From NCBI GenBank assembly GCA_003290165.1, contig QNQO01000598.1, positions 310,001 to 374,000 on the forward strand: a DNA stretch of 64,000 nucleotides. Direction: 5' to 3'. This DNA is from Berberis thunbergii. Its lineage: Eukaryota > Streptophyta > Magnoliopsida > Ranunculales > Berberidaceae. This document shows positions 32,962 through 45,617 of this stretch, piece by piece. The position numbers and the translations under genes are program-made. The notes beneath the pieces are model-generated. The model worked only from the letters and a program-made list of their open reading frames with translations. It ran no database searches and was not told the origin of the DNA. Position 1 is the stretch's first letter, and the number at the start of each line of letters is the position of its first letter.

Positions 32962-33342
32962 AGTCTAGAGAGCCAGGCCCATGGTGCCAGGAGAGCGCGA
33001 GTAATCTCATCTAGCACTTTTTTTCACGTAATTGTAGCCAACCTTTTTTGGTGGCATTTTCTTGGCCTTGTTTTGGTGTTTTTACACTTTTTGTCCCTCC
33101 TCTTTAAAACACAACCACAAGCACTATCTATATAAGGGGTAGAAATGTAAAAAAGCCCAAACAAGGCCAAGAAAATGCCAGCAAACAAGGCTGACTATAA
33201 TTTTTGCTTTTTTTCATCTGTTCATCTTCTTCTTCTGTTCTTCATCTTCATCTGTTTTTTATTTTTATTTTTTATATCATTCTCTGTCTCATAATCGCGT
33301 TCTAGAGAGCTCCCCTGGCGCTAGGGGCCTGGCTCTCTAGAA
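32962..33342. mobile_element. TIR element with GTCTAGAGAGCCAGGCCC ends, containing a nested MITE
   Basis: TCTAGAGAGCCAGGCCC(A)TGGTGCCAGG at the left is complementary to CCTGGCGCTAGGGGCCTGGCTCTCTAGA at the right. Outside and inside each arm lie GCGCGAGTAATC/ATAATCGCG. The interior carries the MITE 33031-33201 plus CT-rich sequence. No protein. Confidence 0.55.
33031..33201. mobile_element. MITE with ATTGTAGCCAACC termini
   Basis: ATTGTAGCCAACCTTTTTTGGTGGCATTTTCTTGGCCTTG pairs with CAAGGCCAAGAAAATGCCAGCAAACAAGGCTGACTATAAT. The centre contains CTTTAAAACACAACCACAAG, linking it to 16072-16226. Nested in 32962-33342. Confidence 0.7.
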
Positions 33343-33506
33343 AATTTCAAATTTTCATGTTTCACGTCTGCCTCAATCACATAATGGTTCCGTGTACTGG
33401 GATAAACCAGTAGTTATGGGAGAAAGTTTGTATAAAACATATCAATACGTACGACAGTTCACCAACTAGTTCTGAACTCAACTACAACAATCTGGTGTGT
33501 GATTCA

Positions 33507-34634
<1,128 letters not shown>

Positions 34635-34642
34635 GTGATTCA

Positions 34643-34649
34643 TTTGTCC
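34643..34649. other. copia target site (left copy TGTCC at 34645-34649)
   Basis: The five bases before the 5' LTR are TGTCC, repeated exactly after the 3' LTR at 39289-39293. Confidence 0.9.
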
Positions 34650-34828
34650 TGTTAAGTATAATTAGCAAGTAATAGATGATAGGTTGTTAGCTAGATGTGT
34701 TGTTTGTTAGTCTGTTATGACAGTTATTCATGCACTTAAAATGCCTATATAAACAATGTATGATGTACACCATATAATTGAAGAAATACAATAGAACTCT
34801 TGTTCATATCTTCTCTTAGAAGTTAACA
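34650..34828 (+). repeat. copia 5' LTR
   Basis: 179 bp, TGTTAAGTATAATTAGC to AGAAGTTAACA. The TATA-like CCTATATAAA (34743-34752) is probably the LTR promoter. Confidence 0.95.
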
Positions 34829-34895
34829 TGGTATTAGAGCGTTTTCATTGCTCTTTTCCTTTTCTTATTCGTTTCAATATTTCTCAGTAGTGTTA

Positions 34896-37800
34896 ATGGC
34901 GGATTCAATTTCCTCAAATGCTGCGTCACTCACCAACTCTGCCAAGCGAAGTCTAAACCAGTAATGTTTACTCATGCTCTATCTGTCAAACTGGATGAAC
35001 ACAACTACTTATTGTGGAAACAAGTAGTATTGACAACAATCAGAGGTCACAAACTTCAGAAGTTTATTGAAAATGCTTCGTCTCCACCAAGATTTCTATC
35101 CACTGAAGATGAAGCACACAACAATGTCAATCCAGAGTTTATCAATTGGGAACAGCAAGAACAACTGTTGTTCTCATGGCTTCTTTCAACTATGACAAAA
35201 TCACTACTCACAAGGTTAGTAGGTTGTGAAACATCTGAGCATGTTTGGAAGATTCTTGAGACCTTTTTCAATTCACAAACCGTTGCCAAAATATCTCAGT
35301 TTCGAACTCAATTACAAAATCTCAAGAAAGGAGATCTCTCCATTAATGGCTATCTGCTGAAAATAAAATCCATCATTGATCAATTAGCATCTGTAGGGCA
35401 TCCACTTTCTCCTAAAGATCACATTAATGCAAATTTTGATGGATTGCCACAATCTTATGATACATTTGTGGTCTCGGTGAGCTCTAGATCAGATGCATCT
35501 AGTGTAGCAGAGATTGAATCACTTTTGCTTGCTCAAGAATCAAGAATTGAAAGACATATGAAGGATCTTGATGTGTCTAGTTCTGCAAATGTTGCTCACA
35601 CTTCATACAAACCTTCTCCTAGATCCTTTGCTTCAAATTCACATGCTTGGATACCTCAGTTCAGATCTCCATCCAATTCTTTCTCATTTAGAGGTGCAAG
35701 ATTTGGATCTGGGAGAGGTTTTAGGCCCTCTAGTCATCAAACAAATCGACCTCAGTGTCAAATCTGTGGCAAACTTGGGCATATAGCATTCAAGTGCTAT
35801 AACAGGTTCGACAATAGTATTCCTAATCCATGGAGCTCTCCTTAGCATACTTCATCTTTAGGCATGCCTTCTCAACCAACAAATCTACCACCTCCCAATG
35901 CCTTCTTTGCTTCTTCCAGTCAATCTACTGATCCTTGTTGGGGAGCTGAATCTGAGTCTCAGATGCAAACTTTTGTTGCTTCATCTATACCATTTGATCG
36001 TAGGTGGTATCCTGATTCTAAGGCAACAAATCACTGCACTCCCTACACTCAGAACATGACTTCTTCTGCTCCTTATCATGGCAATGAACATCTATTTGTT
36101 GGGGATGGTACTGGATTACAAATCCAAAGCATCGGTCAGTCTATTCTTCAATCTTCAAATTCTTCAAGAATGTTGCTTCTTAAGAATGTTCTTCAAGTTC
36201 CTAAACTCACTAAAAACTTGTTAAGTGTGTCTAAATTTGCAAAAGATAATGGTGTCTTTTTTGAATTTCATCCTGATCTGTGTTTTGTTAAGGATCAGGT
36301 CACCAACCAAATTCTCTTGGAAGGGGAAGCTTAACAATGGTCTCTATGTCTTTCCATCCACATCTCTTGCTGCTCCAGTCAAACCAGAGTCAGATTCTTC
36401 CTGTTTCAATCCAAGATCTTGAATCAATACAACTACTACAAGTACCTCTTCATCTTTGTCTCTTTAGCATGCTCGATTAGGTCATTTTTCATTGCCACTT
36501 GTTCAAAAGATCCTTACCAAATGTAACATCCCTGTTTCACATAAGAATGAATTTTATTTTTGTTCCTCATGTTGCTAAGGAAAAATACATAAATTTCCTT
36601 TTCCTAGTTCATCTACTGTGTATAATGCACCCTTAGAACTCATTCATACTGATCTATGGGGTCTTGCATCTATTGTTTCTTCCTCTGGTTACAAATACTA
36701 TATTCATTTTATTGATGCATATAGTCGTTTTACTTGGGTGTAACTTTTACAAAACAAAGCAGATGCTTATCCTATTTTTCTTAAGTTCAAGTCACGGGTT
36801 GAATTGGAGTTTGGTTTTCCTATTAAATGTATTCAATCTATTTGGGGTGGGGAATACAAATCTTTTTCAAAATTTTTAGTTCAACATGGTGTTCTTCATC
36901 GCTTGGCTTGCCCCACAACTCATCAGCAATCAACAAAATGGAGTTGCTGAGAGGAAGCATCGCCATATCATTGAGTCTGCCTTAACTCTCCTTGCTCATG
37001 CTTCTCTTCCCATGAAATTCTGGGATGAAACAGTAAGAACATCAGTATATCTTCTTAACCGTGTTCCTTCCTCTGTTCTAAATGGCATTTCTCCATTTGA
37101 ATCTCTTTATCACAAGGTTCCTGATTATACTACACTCAAGGTGTTTGGTTGTTTATGCTTTCCCAATATAAGACCATATAACTGTCATAAACTTCAATAC
37201 CGATCTGTTGAATGTACATTTCTTGGTTATAGTTTACAGCACAAAGGATACAAGTGCTTGTCCCCTACTAATCACATCTATATTTCCAGGGATGTGTTGT
37301 TTAATGAGAATTTCTTTCCCCATAGAAGGTTGAGTCATACTTCTTCCATGTCTACTCCTCTTTTCACTACACCTACCCCTGCATCTATCCCAATTTCTAC
37401 TGCTCCTACTGACAATAATGCACCTTTACTTCTTGCTTCTCCTTCTAGTCCAGTGGTTCCTTCCCCTAATCAAGTGGTACCTCCGTTATCCACTCAAAAT
37501 AGAAGCTTTCCATTGCCCCTCTACTGCTGCTCCTTGTCATCAGATGGTATCCAGATCTAAAACATGTATATACAAACCCAAGGTGTTCATGGCTTCAGCT
37601 GAACCATCAAGCTTGAATGAGGCTTTAAACACTCCTCATTGGCTTTCTGCTATGCAAGATGAGTATATGGCACTGATGCGCAATGATACTTGGTCACTGG
37701 TGGATCTTCCACATAATAGGTCCATTGTTGGTTGTAAATAGATCTTCAAGATCAAAGAGAACTCAGATGGTACAATTCACAAATATAAAGCTCGTTTGGT

Positions 37801-39124
37801 AGCTAGGGGCTTCCAACAAGTTGCTGATTTTGACTATGAAGAGAGGTTTAGTCCTGTTGTTAAACCCTCTACTATCCGAGTTGTGCTATCTGTCGCTGTT
37901 ACATATGCTTGGTCAGTGTTTCAATTGGACGTAAACAACGCCTTTTTAAATTGAGACCTGCAAGAAGAGGTTTACATGATGCAACCTCTTGGGTTTATAG
38001 ATCCTTCTTGTCCCAATGCAGTTTGCAAGCTCACCAAAGCTCTTTATGGTTTAAAATAGACTCCTAGAGCTTGGTTTGACAAGCTGAGGCATACTCTTAT
38101 CTCTTTTGGCTTTACATCTACTAAGTCAGACTCATCACTTTTCATTCGACATTGTCCATCTCTTATTTTCATCTTGGTTTATGTTGATGACATTGTAGTC
38201 ACTGGTTCAAGCTCTTCTGACATTTCTCAGTTGATTCAGCAACTGAATTCTCAGTTATCTTTAAAAGATTTGGGAGTTGTTCATTATTTTCTTGGCATTC
38301 AAGTTCAACAAACTACCAATGGTCTCTTTCTTTCTCAATCCAAGTACATTAATGATCTTCTTTGTCGTGCCAATATGCAATTTGCTAATGGCTTACCTAC
38401 GCTTATGAGTGGTGGTGAAAAGTTGTTTGCTACGGGTAGTGATCCTGTTCAGAATGTTCAGCTATATCGGAGCATTGTTGGAGCTTTACAATATGTAACT
38501 ATCACCAGACCAGAGATTGCATACTTAGTCAACCGCATTTGTCAATTCATGCAAAATCCTCTTGAGTCTCATTTGCGAGTGGTGAAACGAATCTTATGGT
38601 ATCTAAGAGCTACATCTACTTTTGGTCTTCATCTAGTACCTGTTCATTATCTTCATTTATCTGGATATTGTGATGCTGATTGGGCATTTGACCCAACTGA
38701 TAGACGTTCCACTTCTGGTTATTGCGTATATTTGGGCTCTAATCTCATTTCGTGGTCCTCTAAGAAGCAAAGTACTGTATCTAGAAGTAGTACTGAGGCG
38801 GAATATCGGAGTTTAGCTTTTGTCACAACCGAGTTAACATGGCTACAATCTCTTTTCTCTGAGCTAAAGATTGTATGTGCATCTCCTACTATCTGGTGTG
38901 ATAACAAGAGCACTGTCCTGCTGAGTGCCAATCCTGTTCTTCATTCCAGAACCAAATGCATTGAATTAGATATCTACTTTGTGCGTGAGAAGGTTGCTCG
39001 CAAGCTCATTACTGTCCATCACATTTCAGCAGTTGGTACTTCCAGATTTTTGTTAATGCGTAACAAACTAAGTGTTGTTGATGGTTCTACACTTATTTTG
39101 AGGGGGGATGTTAAGTATAATTAG
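34896..39124 (+). pseudogene. copia gag-pol remnant
   Basis: Gag starts MADSISSNAASL at 34896 and shifts frame near 34958. It carries a UBN2-type gag domain and a CQICGKLGHIAFKC zinc knuckle (about 35755-35796), then a TAG at 35844. The protease motif near 36013 is DSK where copia proteases have DSG/DTG. A frameshift lies near 36330. Integrase (36640-37300) keeps HTDLWG and NGVAERKH, but the second catalytic Asp region reads QSIWGGEY, so the DDE triad is broken. RT-RNase H (37600-39000) keeps the FQLDVNNAF and YVDDIV motifs (38178-38195), and RNase H keeps DADWA and STSGYC. Stops lie at about 36742, 37738, 37951 and 38056. The 3' end lacks the usual final pol segment. Non-functional. Confidence 0.93.
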
Positions 39125-39288
39125 CAAGTAATAGCTAGATAGGTTGTTAGCTAGATGTGTTGTTTGTTAGTCTGTTATGACAGTTATTCATGCACTTGAG
39201 ATGCCTATATAAGCAATGTATGATGTACACCTTACAATTGAAGAAATACAATGGAATTCTTATTCATATCTTCTTTTAGAAGTTAACA
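39109..39288 (+). repeat. copia 3' LTR
   Basis: 180 bp, same ends as the 5' LTR. Followed by TGTCC. A 26-bp segment covering the last LTR bases, the target copy and flank (39278-39303) is tandemly repeated at 39304-39326. Confidence 0.95.
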
Positions 39289-39326
39289 TGTCCAAGCAAA
39301 ATTAGAAGTTAACATGTCCAAGCAAA

Positions 39327-39545
39327 ACATAAAAGCAATCTCAGTGACACTAAAACATTGTAAGAAGATATCTACTTTTTTATAATGCTCCGAAGTCTAC
39401 ATGAGCACCTAAATATGGAGCAATGTCACATATCCAATATAAAGTTTAAATTGCAGTAGTCAACTAAGATTAGCTTAAGGTGTTTTTTGGTTGCTTTGTA
39501 ATCCTATCCCATGGAATAGAATAAATGGAGACCACTTAAGGAAAA
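39327..39545. other. intergenic, nothing recognised
   Basis: AT-rich DNA without coding signals. Confidence 0.4.
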
Positions 39546-39730
39546 TTTAAGGCGAAATTCTAAATGTCGAGGGAATGGGCGAGGAAAACAGCGAGGGGAA
39601 GGCGGTGGAGGGAACCGTCCTCCCCCTCGGGATGCGTATCCTCATTTTTCAAGAGTGCATCCCGAGGGGGATGGACGTTCCCCCCTCCACCGCCTTCCCC
39701 TCGTTGTTTTCAAATTTAAGATTGCAATTA
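39546..39730. mobile_element. foldback MITE, GCGAGG family, copy 3
   Basis: The left arm ATGTCGAGGGAATGGGCGAGG...GGGAAGGCGGTGGAGGGAAC pairs with the right arm GTTCCCCCCTCCACCGCCTTCCCC...GTTGTTTTC. Loop edges CCCCTCGGGATGCG and TGCATCCCGAGGGGG pair too. The arm and loop words match copies at 15646 and 24406. Confidence 0.8.
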
Positions 39731-39884
39731 TCCACGGGTTTTTCATTCCTACCCAAGGTCACAATTTAGTTATTATAAATTTTGGTATTTTACACACTAT
39801 CATGATGCCCACGTGGAATAGAATTAAGTGCTACATTTTTATGATAATAGTTCTTATTACCATGAAAGTCAATCCGCAAAATAA

Positions 39885-39899
39885 TAATAACAATAATAA

Positions 39900-39930
<31 letters not shown>

Positions 39931-39931
39931 A
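39885..39931. repeat. AAT/AAAT microsatellite
   Basis: (AAT)n followed by (AAAT)n. Confidence 0.85.
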
Positions 39932-40554
39932 ATCTCATTTTCAGCCACAGGTCAAAGATTTATACCGAAATTGATTAAGTGCCATATGAATTTTGTTCAA
40001 GTTTCAAAAAACATTTGACATGGCTAATCATGTTGGCCAGTATATTCTTCATGGTTATCAGCCACAATTTTACTCTATGTTGACTTTACAAAATTGTATC
40101 AAAATCTCTACCAAAGTCTCTCTAATTGATTTCATCAAATACATATAAAACATTATAAGCAACCATACCTTGAAGGTTGAATTGACTGGATAAAACCAAG
40201 CAAAACTCATTAATAAGGAAAGATTACCCGGTTTAGAAAACTCATAATCTTTAAACAAGGTCATGGTCATAAAATGTCATCGCACAATTGCTCAGCTCGC
40301 ACAATTGCTCAGCTAGAGCTCTTCACCAATTGCATGATCCGATATGTATCCTCCATTCCTATGCAATTAATCCTGTAAGTCAGGTGCCTGATAATCCACC
40401 ACAAATATCATATAAGAGAGGAAAAAAAATAGCAATTAATTTTTTAAGTGCTGCAAAGTCGACTCCTATCCAATTTCATACCTTGAAACAAACTTGCTTG
40501 TTAATTCATTAAGCCATGACCAACAATACTAGAACCATCCTGGATCCTTCCAAA
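39932..40554. other. intergenic, nothing recognised
   Basis: AT-rich DNA. CTCAGCTCGCACAATTG is partly duplicated near 40290-40310. No gene. Confidence 0.4.
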
Positions 40555-40848
40555 TGTTAGAATATGTAGGGCTTGCACTCAATATAGCTAAACTCAAGTT
40601 CAAGATTGATTCACCTCTAGAAGGAAAGTATAAGAATAAGAAAGCTAGAATAGGAAAGTCAGAATAGTTAAAGAAGTAAAGTCATAATAGAAAAGTTAGA
40701 ATATGAAAGTCAGAATAAGACTCTATTTTGTATAGGAAGTTTTAAGTTTTCTATTTCCACAAGGTTAGGTGGAAGTTAACTTATATAAGCTTGTATTCAG
40801 TCAAGGAACAAACAAATATAATACAATTCTCTAATTATTTTCTTTACA
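40555..40848 (+). repeat. 5' LTR of non-autonomous element
   Basis: 294 bp, TG...CA, with short GAATAGGAAAGTCA repeats. TATA-like CTTATATAAGC at 40780. Confidence 0.88.
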
Positions 40849-42035
40849 TGGTATTAGAGCGGTGATCTTGAGATCTCACTACAAGTAAGACTCAGAACAC
40901 TCATGCTCTTCCCCACCTCTGTACGCACTTTGACCATAGTCGCAAGAGGCAGGGAAGGGAGACCACCGAAATCTTCGATCAAGGAATATCTCTGATTGCT
41001 ACTCTCTTTCTACAAACACAACAACAAAATACTCAGCCAGACTCAACAGATAGTCTTCCAAAAAAAAATACCCACTCGCCTTCCAAAAAATATATATATA
41101 TATATATCAAACACATCAACATAACTCAATTCAAACAGAGTTATCTTTTCTTCAAAAATCGCAGCCAGGAACCTGCAATTCAGCCAACAATCAAGATGAT
41201 TCCTTTGCCCAAGAAGGAGAGAAATACATGCACACACTGTCACCACCACCGCCGAGCAAGCCAACCACGCAACTTTCCATTGCCTCCCTGGTTCTCACAG
41301 ACCCATCGTTCCCTTCTTCACACATAACCATAGCACCTCCATAGGACTTCGCCCTATTCCATTAACACTACCATCTCCCTTACTCTATTTATATCACCCC
41401 TTTCCTGTTTCTCTTTTAGCCAAGGCAGTTGCAGTGAAACAACAACAGATGAAGGAGAACGTAGAGAAGAAAAAGGTGGCAAAAAACATAATTTTGAAAA
41501 TCTTATCGCTATCCACACCCAACATTCTACTCTGTATTACCACACTAGCTCAAAAAAAATACCTGCACCAATGTTGAGCAGTACCAGAATCAATGTTGAA
41601 CAATCCAACACGAATGCTGAGCAATACCAGACCAACACCAATGTTGAGCAATCCAGCACCAATGCTGAGTAATACCAACACCATTGTTGAGCAATCCAGT
41701 ACCAATGCTGAGCAATACCAACATTTGTGTTGAACAATTTTTTCAGCCTTCACGCCGATGAGGAGTCGTGCTGACTCAAGTTGAACAATTAGCCGTTCAC
41801 TCAACAATCATGATTTCTTCATACCAGAATTATCCAGAATCATCCAGAAGCATCCAAAGTTATCAAAAATTATCTAAAACTATCAGAATTATCCAGAATT
41901 CAAAAATCATGCTGACTCAAGTCGAATCATTAGTAGATTCACTCGACAATCATGACTTCTTTACCAAATTAGACTTCAAAGTTTCCTCCAAGCTGCACAT
42001 GTTATCAACGTCTATATGTCCAGCTTGCGGGGGCA

Positions 42036-42333
42036 TGTTAGAATATGTAGGACTTGCACTCAACATAGCTAAGCCCAAGTCCAAGATTGATTCACTTCTA
42101 CAAGAAGGAAAAATACAAGAATATGAAGTTTAGAATAGGAAAGTCAGAATAGTTAAAGAAGTAAAGTTAGAATAGGAAAGTTAGATTAGAAAAGTCAAAA
42201 TAAAACTCTATTTTGTATAGGAAGTTTTAAGTATTTTGTTTCCACAAGGTTAGATAGAAGTTAGCTTATATAAGCTTGTTTTCAGTCAAGAAACAACAAA
42301 AAATAATACAATTCTCCAATTTTTTTCTTTACA
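42036..42333 (+). repeat. 3' LTR of non-autonomous element
   Basis: 298 bp, same order of sequence as 40555-40848 with scattered substitutions and small indels. Confidence 0.88.
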
Positions 42334-42599
42334 CCCACCATTAGTACTATACTTAGTCAAATCTAAAGATCCAAGGAACTTGTTATCCTACTTCATCAAA
42401 AGAAATAAAAGCGAGGTTAAGTTGAGCAGCTCAAGCAGGTGACATAGATTCCTTGTACACACTACTCCAATACCTTATCTTCCATACCACATGGATCAAC
42501 TCCCATTCTATCAAACCCCTCTACACTTATCTGCCTCTTTAGGTTAGACTTCTTTTGCATTGGAGCTCATCAATCTGAAACCTTCATTCACGACAAAAT

Positions 42600-43030
42600 T
42601 AATTGACATGGTTACACCTCAATTCCCTTGGCTTCAATGAAAGGCCACGAGGAAATGGTGAGAGTTATTGGAGGTTGAGTTCGAGTTGGGTGTGATAAAG
42701 GGAAGAAAGTGGATGATTTCTCTACACTGTGATGGTGTCAGTGGGAGAGTTGGCATAGTGACTAAAATTGCTATCTTTGCATCCTAATGGTGTAAAATGT
42801 TTGGCGGTTCACAAGGAGACCTCTCTTTACCTAGCCTTGAAGCATGGCCAGATTGAAGCACTTTAAGTGTTGATAGAGAATCTTAAAGCAATGAAAACAG
42901 AGGAAGTGGTGAACTGGAAAGAATGGGAAGAGAACACCGTTTTACACCTTGCAACCTACAACAAACAACTCCAAGTGAATGAAGCTTTGTTTTACCTTTT
43001 GGTTTTATATTTGTCAAGAATCCGTGATTA
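42600..43030 (+). pseudogene. ankyrin-repeat protein gene fragment
   Basis: In shifting frames the DNA encodes LASMKGHEEMVRVIG (about 42630-42678), KETSLYLALKHGQIEAL followed by a stop (about 42808-42865), and LIENLKAMKTEEVVNWKEWE then ENTVLHLATYNKQLQV (about 42868-42980). The spacing and consensus are those of plant ankyrin repeats of the ACD6/BDA1-like membrane type. No intact frame, no transmembrane PGG region. It ends at the gypsy LTR start (43080), so the gene was probably broken by that insertion or was already decaying. Confidence 0.7.
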
Positions 43031-43079
43031 GTCTCAACACAACCACCTATGCACACTTGAGAAAAGTGTTTGAACATAT

Positions 43080-43612
43080 TGATGAAACATCAAATAAGAC
43101 TATTATCACGACCATACACGTGGCAAAGATCGTTTATCACGAGGACCAAGTATCTCAAGTTCGGACTGACTCATAAAGCCCAAAAAGGGCGGATCTAGTC
43201 ATTAAAGCCCAAAAAGGCTCGTCGGAACAAATCACAGTCAGAGGCCTAAATCCAGGCCCAACAAAGCTCTGCCTTAAAAAGGGGGAACGTTACAGAGAAA
43301 AAGAGTCGTGGAGGGAGTTACTCCCCCATGTACGCATGTTCATAAAGGAGGAGATTGTTATAGAGAACATCTCCCCTCATTGAGCCTCACATGCTTAAGT
43401 CACACAGAGAATTAATAACGGCCATATATAAGGTAAAATGAACATTCGACAAAGGTATGCAATTTTAATTGAATTTTGTCCAGATTAATTTCCATCTCCA
43501 ACTGAGTTAGTGACTTAAGCATCGGAGTGCCTTTGGCCACCAAACAGGCGGTCTTTGGCAATCTAACATTTGTTTTGCAGGTCGAATTTACAAAAAACAA
43601 GATTTGGATGCA
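43080..43612 (+). repeat. gypsy element A LTR
   Basis: TGATGAAACATCA to GATTTGGATGCA, colinear with the LTR at 50636-51183 (shared TCGTGGAGGGAGT-type centre, TGCTTAAGTCA, ACATTCGACAAAGGTATGCA). The PBS-like site after it (CTCGGTGTCATTTGAGGGGA) is eroded compared with TTTGGCGCCGTCTGTGGGAA in element B. Confidence 0.85.
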
Positions 43613-43714
43613 CCAGCTCGGTGTCATTTGAGGGGAACGACAGTTTCCTTTCAAAAAGAGAGTTTGAAGTTGTAAACTTCCTTAGTTCTAATCAGCAATA
43701 AAAAATTAGAACAA

Positions 43715-44960
43715 ATGGAACGCTCTACAGACCCCCAACCCAACATTAATCAAGGCAACCCTTTAATTGGTGAAGCCGAATTACAAATAGTGCATGCAAC
43801 AAGCTCAACAACACCCGGGACATTTGTGCCGGATAATACAATGTTGCAATGTGGAGCGATAGTTGAATCATCTCAAACATCTAGCGGTATAGTTGCAAAT
43901 CCCTACGTGGATCAACTCATGGCCCAGATGGATCATCTGACAAAAGTGACAGACAAACTCCCTTAGAAGCGTGTTCAATCTGCCGACCATATCAAACACC
44001 ACCGCAACAGAACTCTGCCAACCACATCCGAGAAGACAACGAAGTTCCACCGATCTGATAGACCATCAACAACACTTCCACCACATGATGGCATCGAAAG
44101 AAAACACATAGTCCATTCTATGCCGAACATTTCTGATCGGTCTCACCTCCACAGCGATGAGTTGGTTCAAAAGCCTACCACCTAGGTCAATAGACTCCTT
44201 CCAAGCGTTAGCCACTGCCTTCATCACGAGGTTCATTGGCAGTCAGCGGATGAGAAATGACCCTCATTACTTACTTCATATCAGACAAAGGCCCGAAGAA
44301 ACTATAAGGGAGTACATCACTCATTTTACAGATGAGTTGATCATGATCGATGATTGCAGTGGCGACACGATCATTGCCACCTTCACTTCTGGATTGGAGA
44401 GATGATCATTTTACAATTCTCTGAATCTAGACCCTCCAAAAAATATGACAACCTTGTTGAAGATCACTAAGAAATACACCACCCGCGAGGAAATGTTGGT
44501 CGCCAAAATGAAGAATGAATTTGAAAAAGAGGGCCAATCAAAGAGACGAGAGAAGAGAGAAGAAAGAAGGAGAAACGACAGATCCCGAGGGGAGAATGCT
44601 TAGTCGAAGAGGCATCAGACCAACGAAAGATCCATATTCAACCAGCGAGAACCCGAAAAGCTACAATCTGTTAGACCCAGACACGAACGGGTGATGAGTG
44701 TGGTAAAAAATACTTATAAACCAAACACGACCTTGAAAGCAAGTCGAGCAAACATCCTGAAATCCATGGCGAAGTGGGAGGATATCAACTGATCGCTCAA
44801 GATGAGATGAAACCCAGATGGGCTAGATAAGAGAAAATACTGCTCTTTCCACGAGGATCACGGGCACGATACTGAAGACTGCTACAATTTGAAGGATGAA
44901 ATTGAGCATTGGATCCAAAAAGGGCGACTCGAGGAATTCGTTGGGCTGACAGACAAATAG
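43715..44960 (+). pseudogene. gypsy element A gag remnant
   Basis: Starts MERSTDPQPNINQGNPL and is interrupted by several stops. Recognisable gag parts: MSWFKSLPPRSIDSFQALAT, FITRFIGSQRM, then YCSFHEDHGHDTEDCYNLKD, the Tat-lineage zinc-knuckle-like motif, followed by EIEHWIQKGRLEEFVG. Confidence 0.85.
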
Positions 44961-45167
44961 TGTAAAAGAAAAGAGAAGGTAGATATCGTTGCAAGATCAA
45001 AAAACAACTCAGAGAACTGATGTTTTCCCTGCACTACATAACTGGAAAAAATAACGATGTGACCGATCAAAGAACCAATCAGCAGTATTGTCCACTCGAA
45101 TCTAAATCGAAGCAGAAGAACCAGTGTCATCGAAGGAGACAATAAGAGCCACTATGACAACTCGTAA

Positions 45168-45562
45168 TGGGAAACACAGAGACCTCTGCATTTCAAGCGG
45201 AGATGAACCAGTTGATCAGGTTCGATGATCTCACTGACGAATGCGAGCTTGATTTCCAATCGAGAACTTTTTATCCACATTATTCCTGACAAGGCCAACG
45301 ACACTTTCTCCATCATTAACAACGGAACTGACATGAACAAATTTGATTCAGTGAATAAACTCGATAACATTGTGGGGTCTGGAACCCAAAAGTTCATGGA
45401 AGCCTTGGCAGTTGACACTGATGTGAGCATGATTGAACAATTTGGTGCTGGATTCTACTCAGCTTAACTTGTCACCAAGGAAATCACCAATCGAAGTACC
45501 TTGAAAAGCACACACTCAACAATTTGATAAAGAAGCATTCTGAGTTCATTAGCTACCTCGTT
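45168..45562 (+). pseudogene. HSP90 N-terminal fragments captured in a gypsy element
   Basis: Starts at an ATG (about 45169) with NTETSAFQAEMNQL, then jumps to RFDDLTDECELDFQ, then in another frame RELFIHIIPDKANDTFSIIN, SGTQKFMEALAVDTDVSM and IEQFGAGFYSA before a stop, and then KYLEKHTLNNLIKKHSEFIS. These are separate stretches of the ATPase and early middle domains of cytosolic HSP90, in the right order but with internal segments deleted (the NKEIFLRELISNASDAL part is missing) and with a frameshift. The ATP-site DSGIGM is NNGTDM. It sits between gag and an LTR-like segment of element A. Non-functional. Confidence 0.88.
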
Positions 45563-45617
45563 GTGGCTGCACACGTGACATGAACCATCAAAATTACGGG
45601 AAAACCGTGAAAAAAAT

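Larger units (their letters stand above)
34650..39288 (+). mobile_element. Ty1/copia LTR retrotransposon, full length, degenerate
   Basis: Two LTRs (34650-34828 and 39109-39288), TG...CA ends, TGTCC target duplication, PBS TGGTATTAGAGC at 34829-34840 (initiator Met tRNA type), PPT GAGGGGGGA just before 39109, and gag-protease-integrase-RT-RNase H in copia order. By eye the LTRs differ at about ten positions plus one or two indels, so the insertion is not very recent. Coding capacity is broken many times. Confidence 0.95.
40555..42333 (+). mobile_element. non-autonomous LTR retrotransposon (no gag-pol)
   Basis: LTRs at 40555-40848 and 42036-42333 (TGTTAGAATATGTAGG...TTTCTTTACA). PBS TGGTATTAGAGC at 40849-40860, and a PPT-like GCTTGCGGGGGCA immediately before 42036. 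The interior (about 1.19 kb) has no reverse transcriptase. It contains a tandem series of ACCAATGTTGAGCAATCCAG-type repeats (41565-41740) and a twice-repeated ATGCTGACTCAAGT segment (41768, 41909). Flanks CCAAA and CCCAC do not match as a clean 5-bp duplication. It shares the copia-type PBS with the element at 34650, so a copia partner could mobilise it (inference). Confidence 0.88.

Noticed and set aside
41537..41807. Cys/Leu-rich repetitive minus-strand proteins
   Set aside because: Antisense reading of the ACCAATGTTGAGCAATCCAG minisatellite inside the non-autonomous LTR element.
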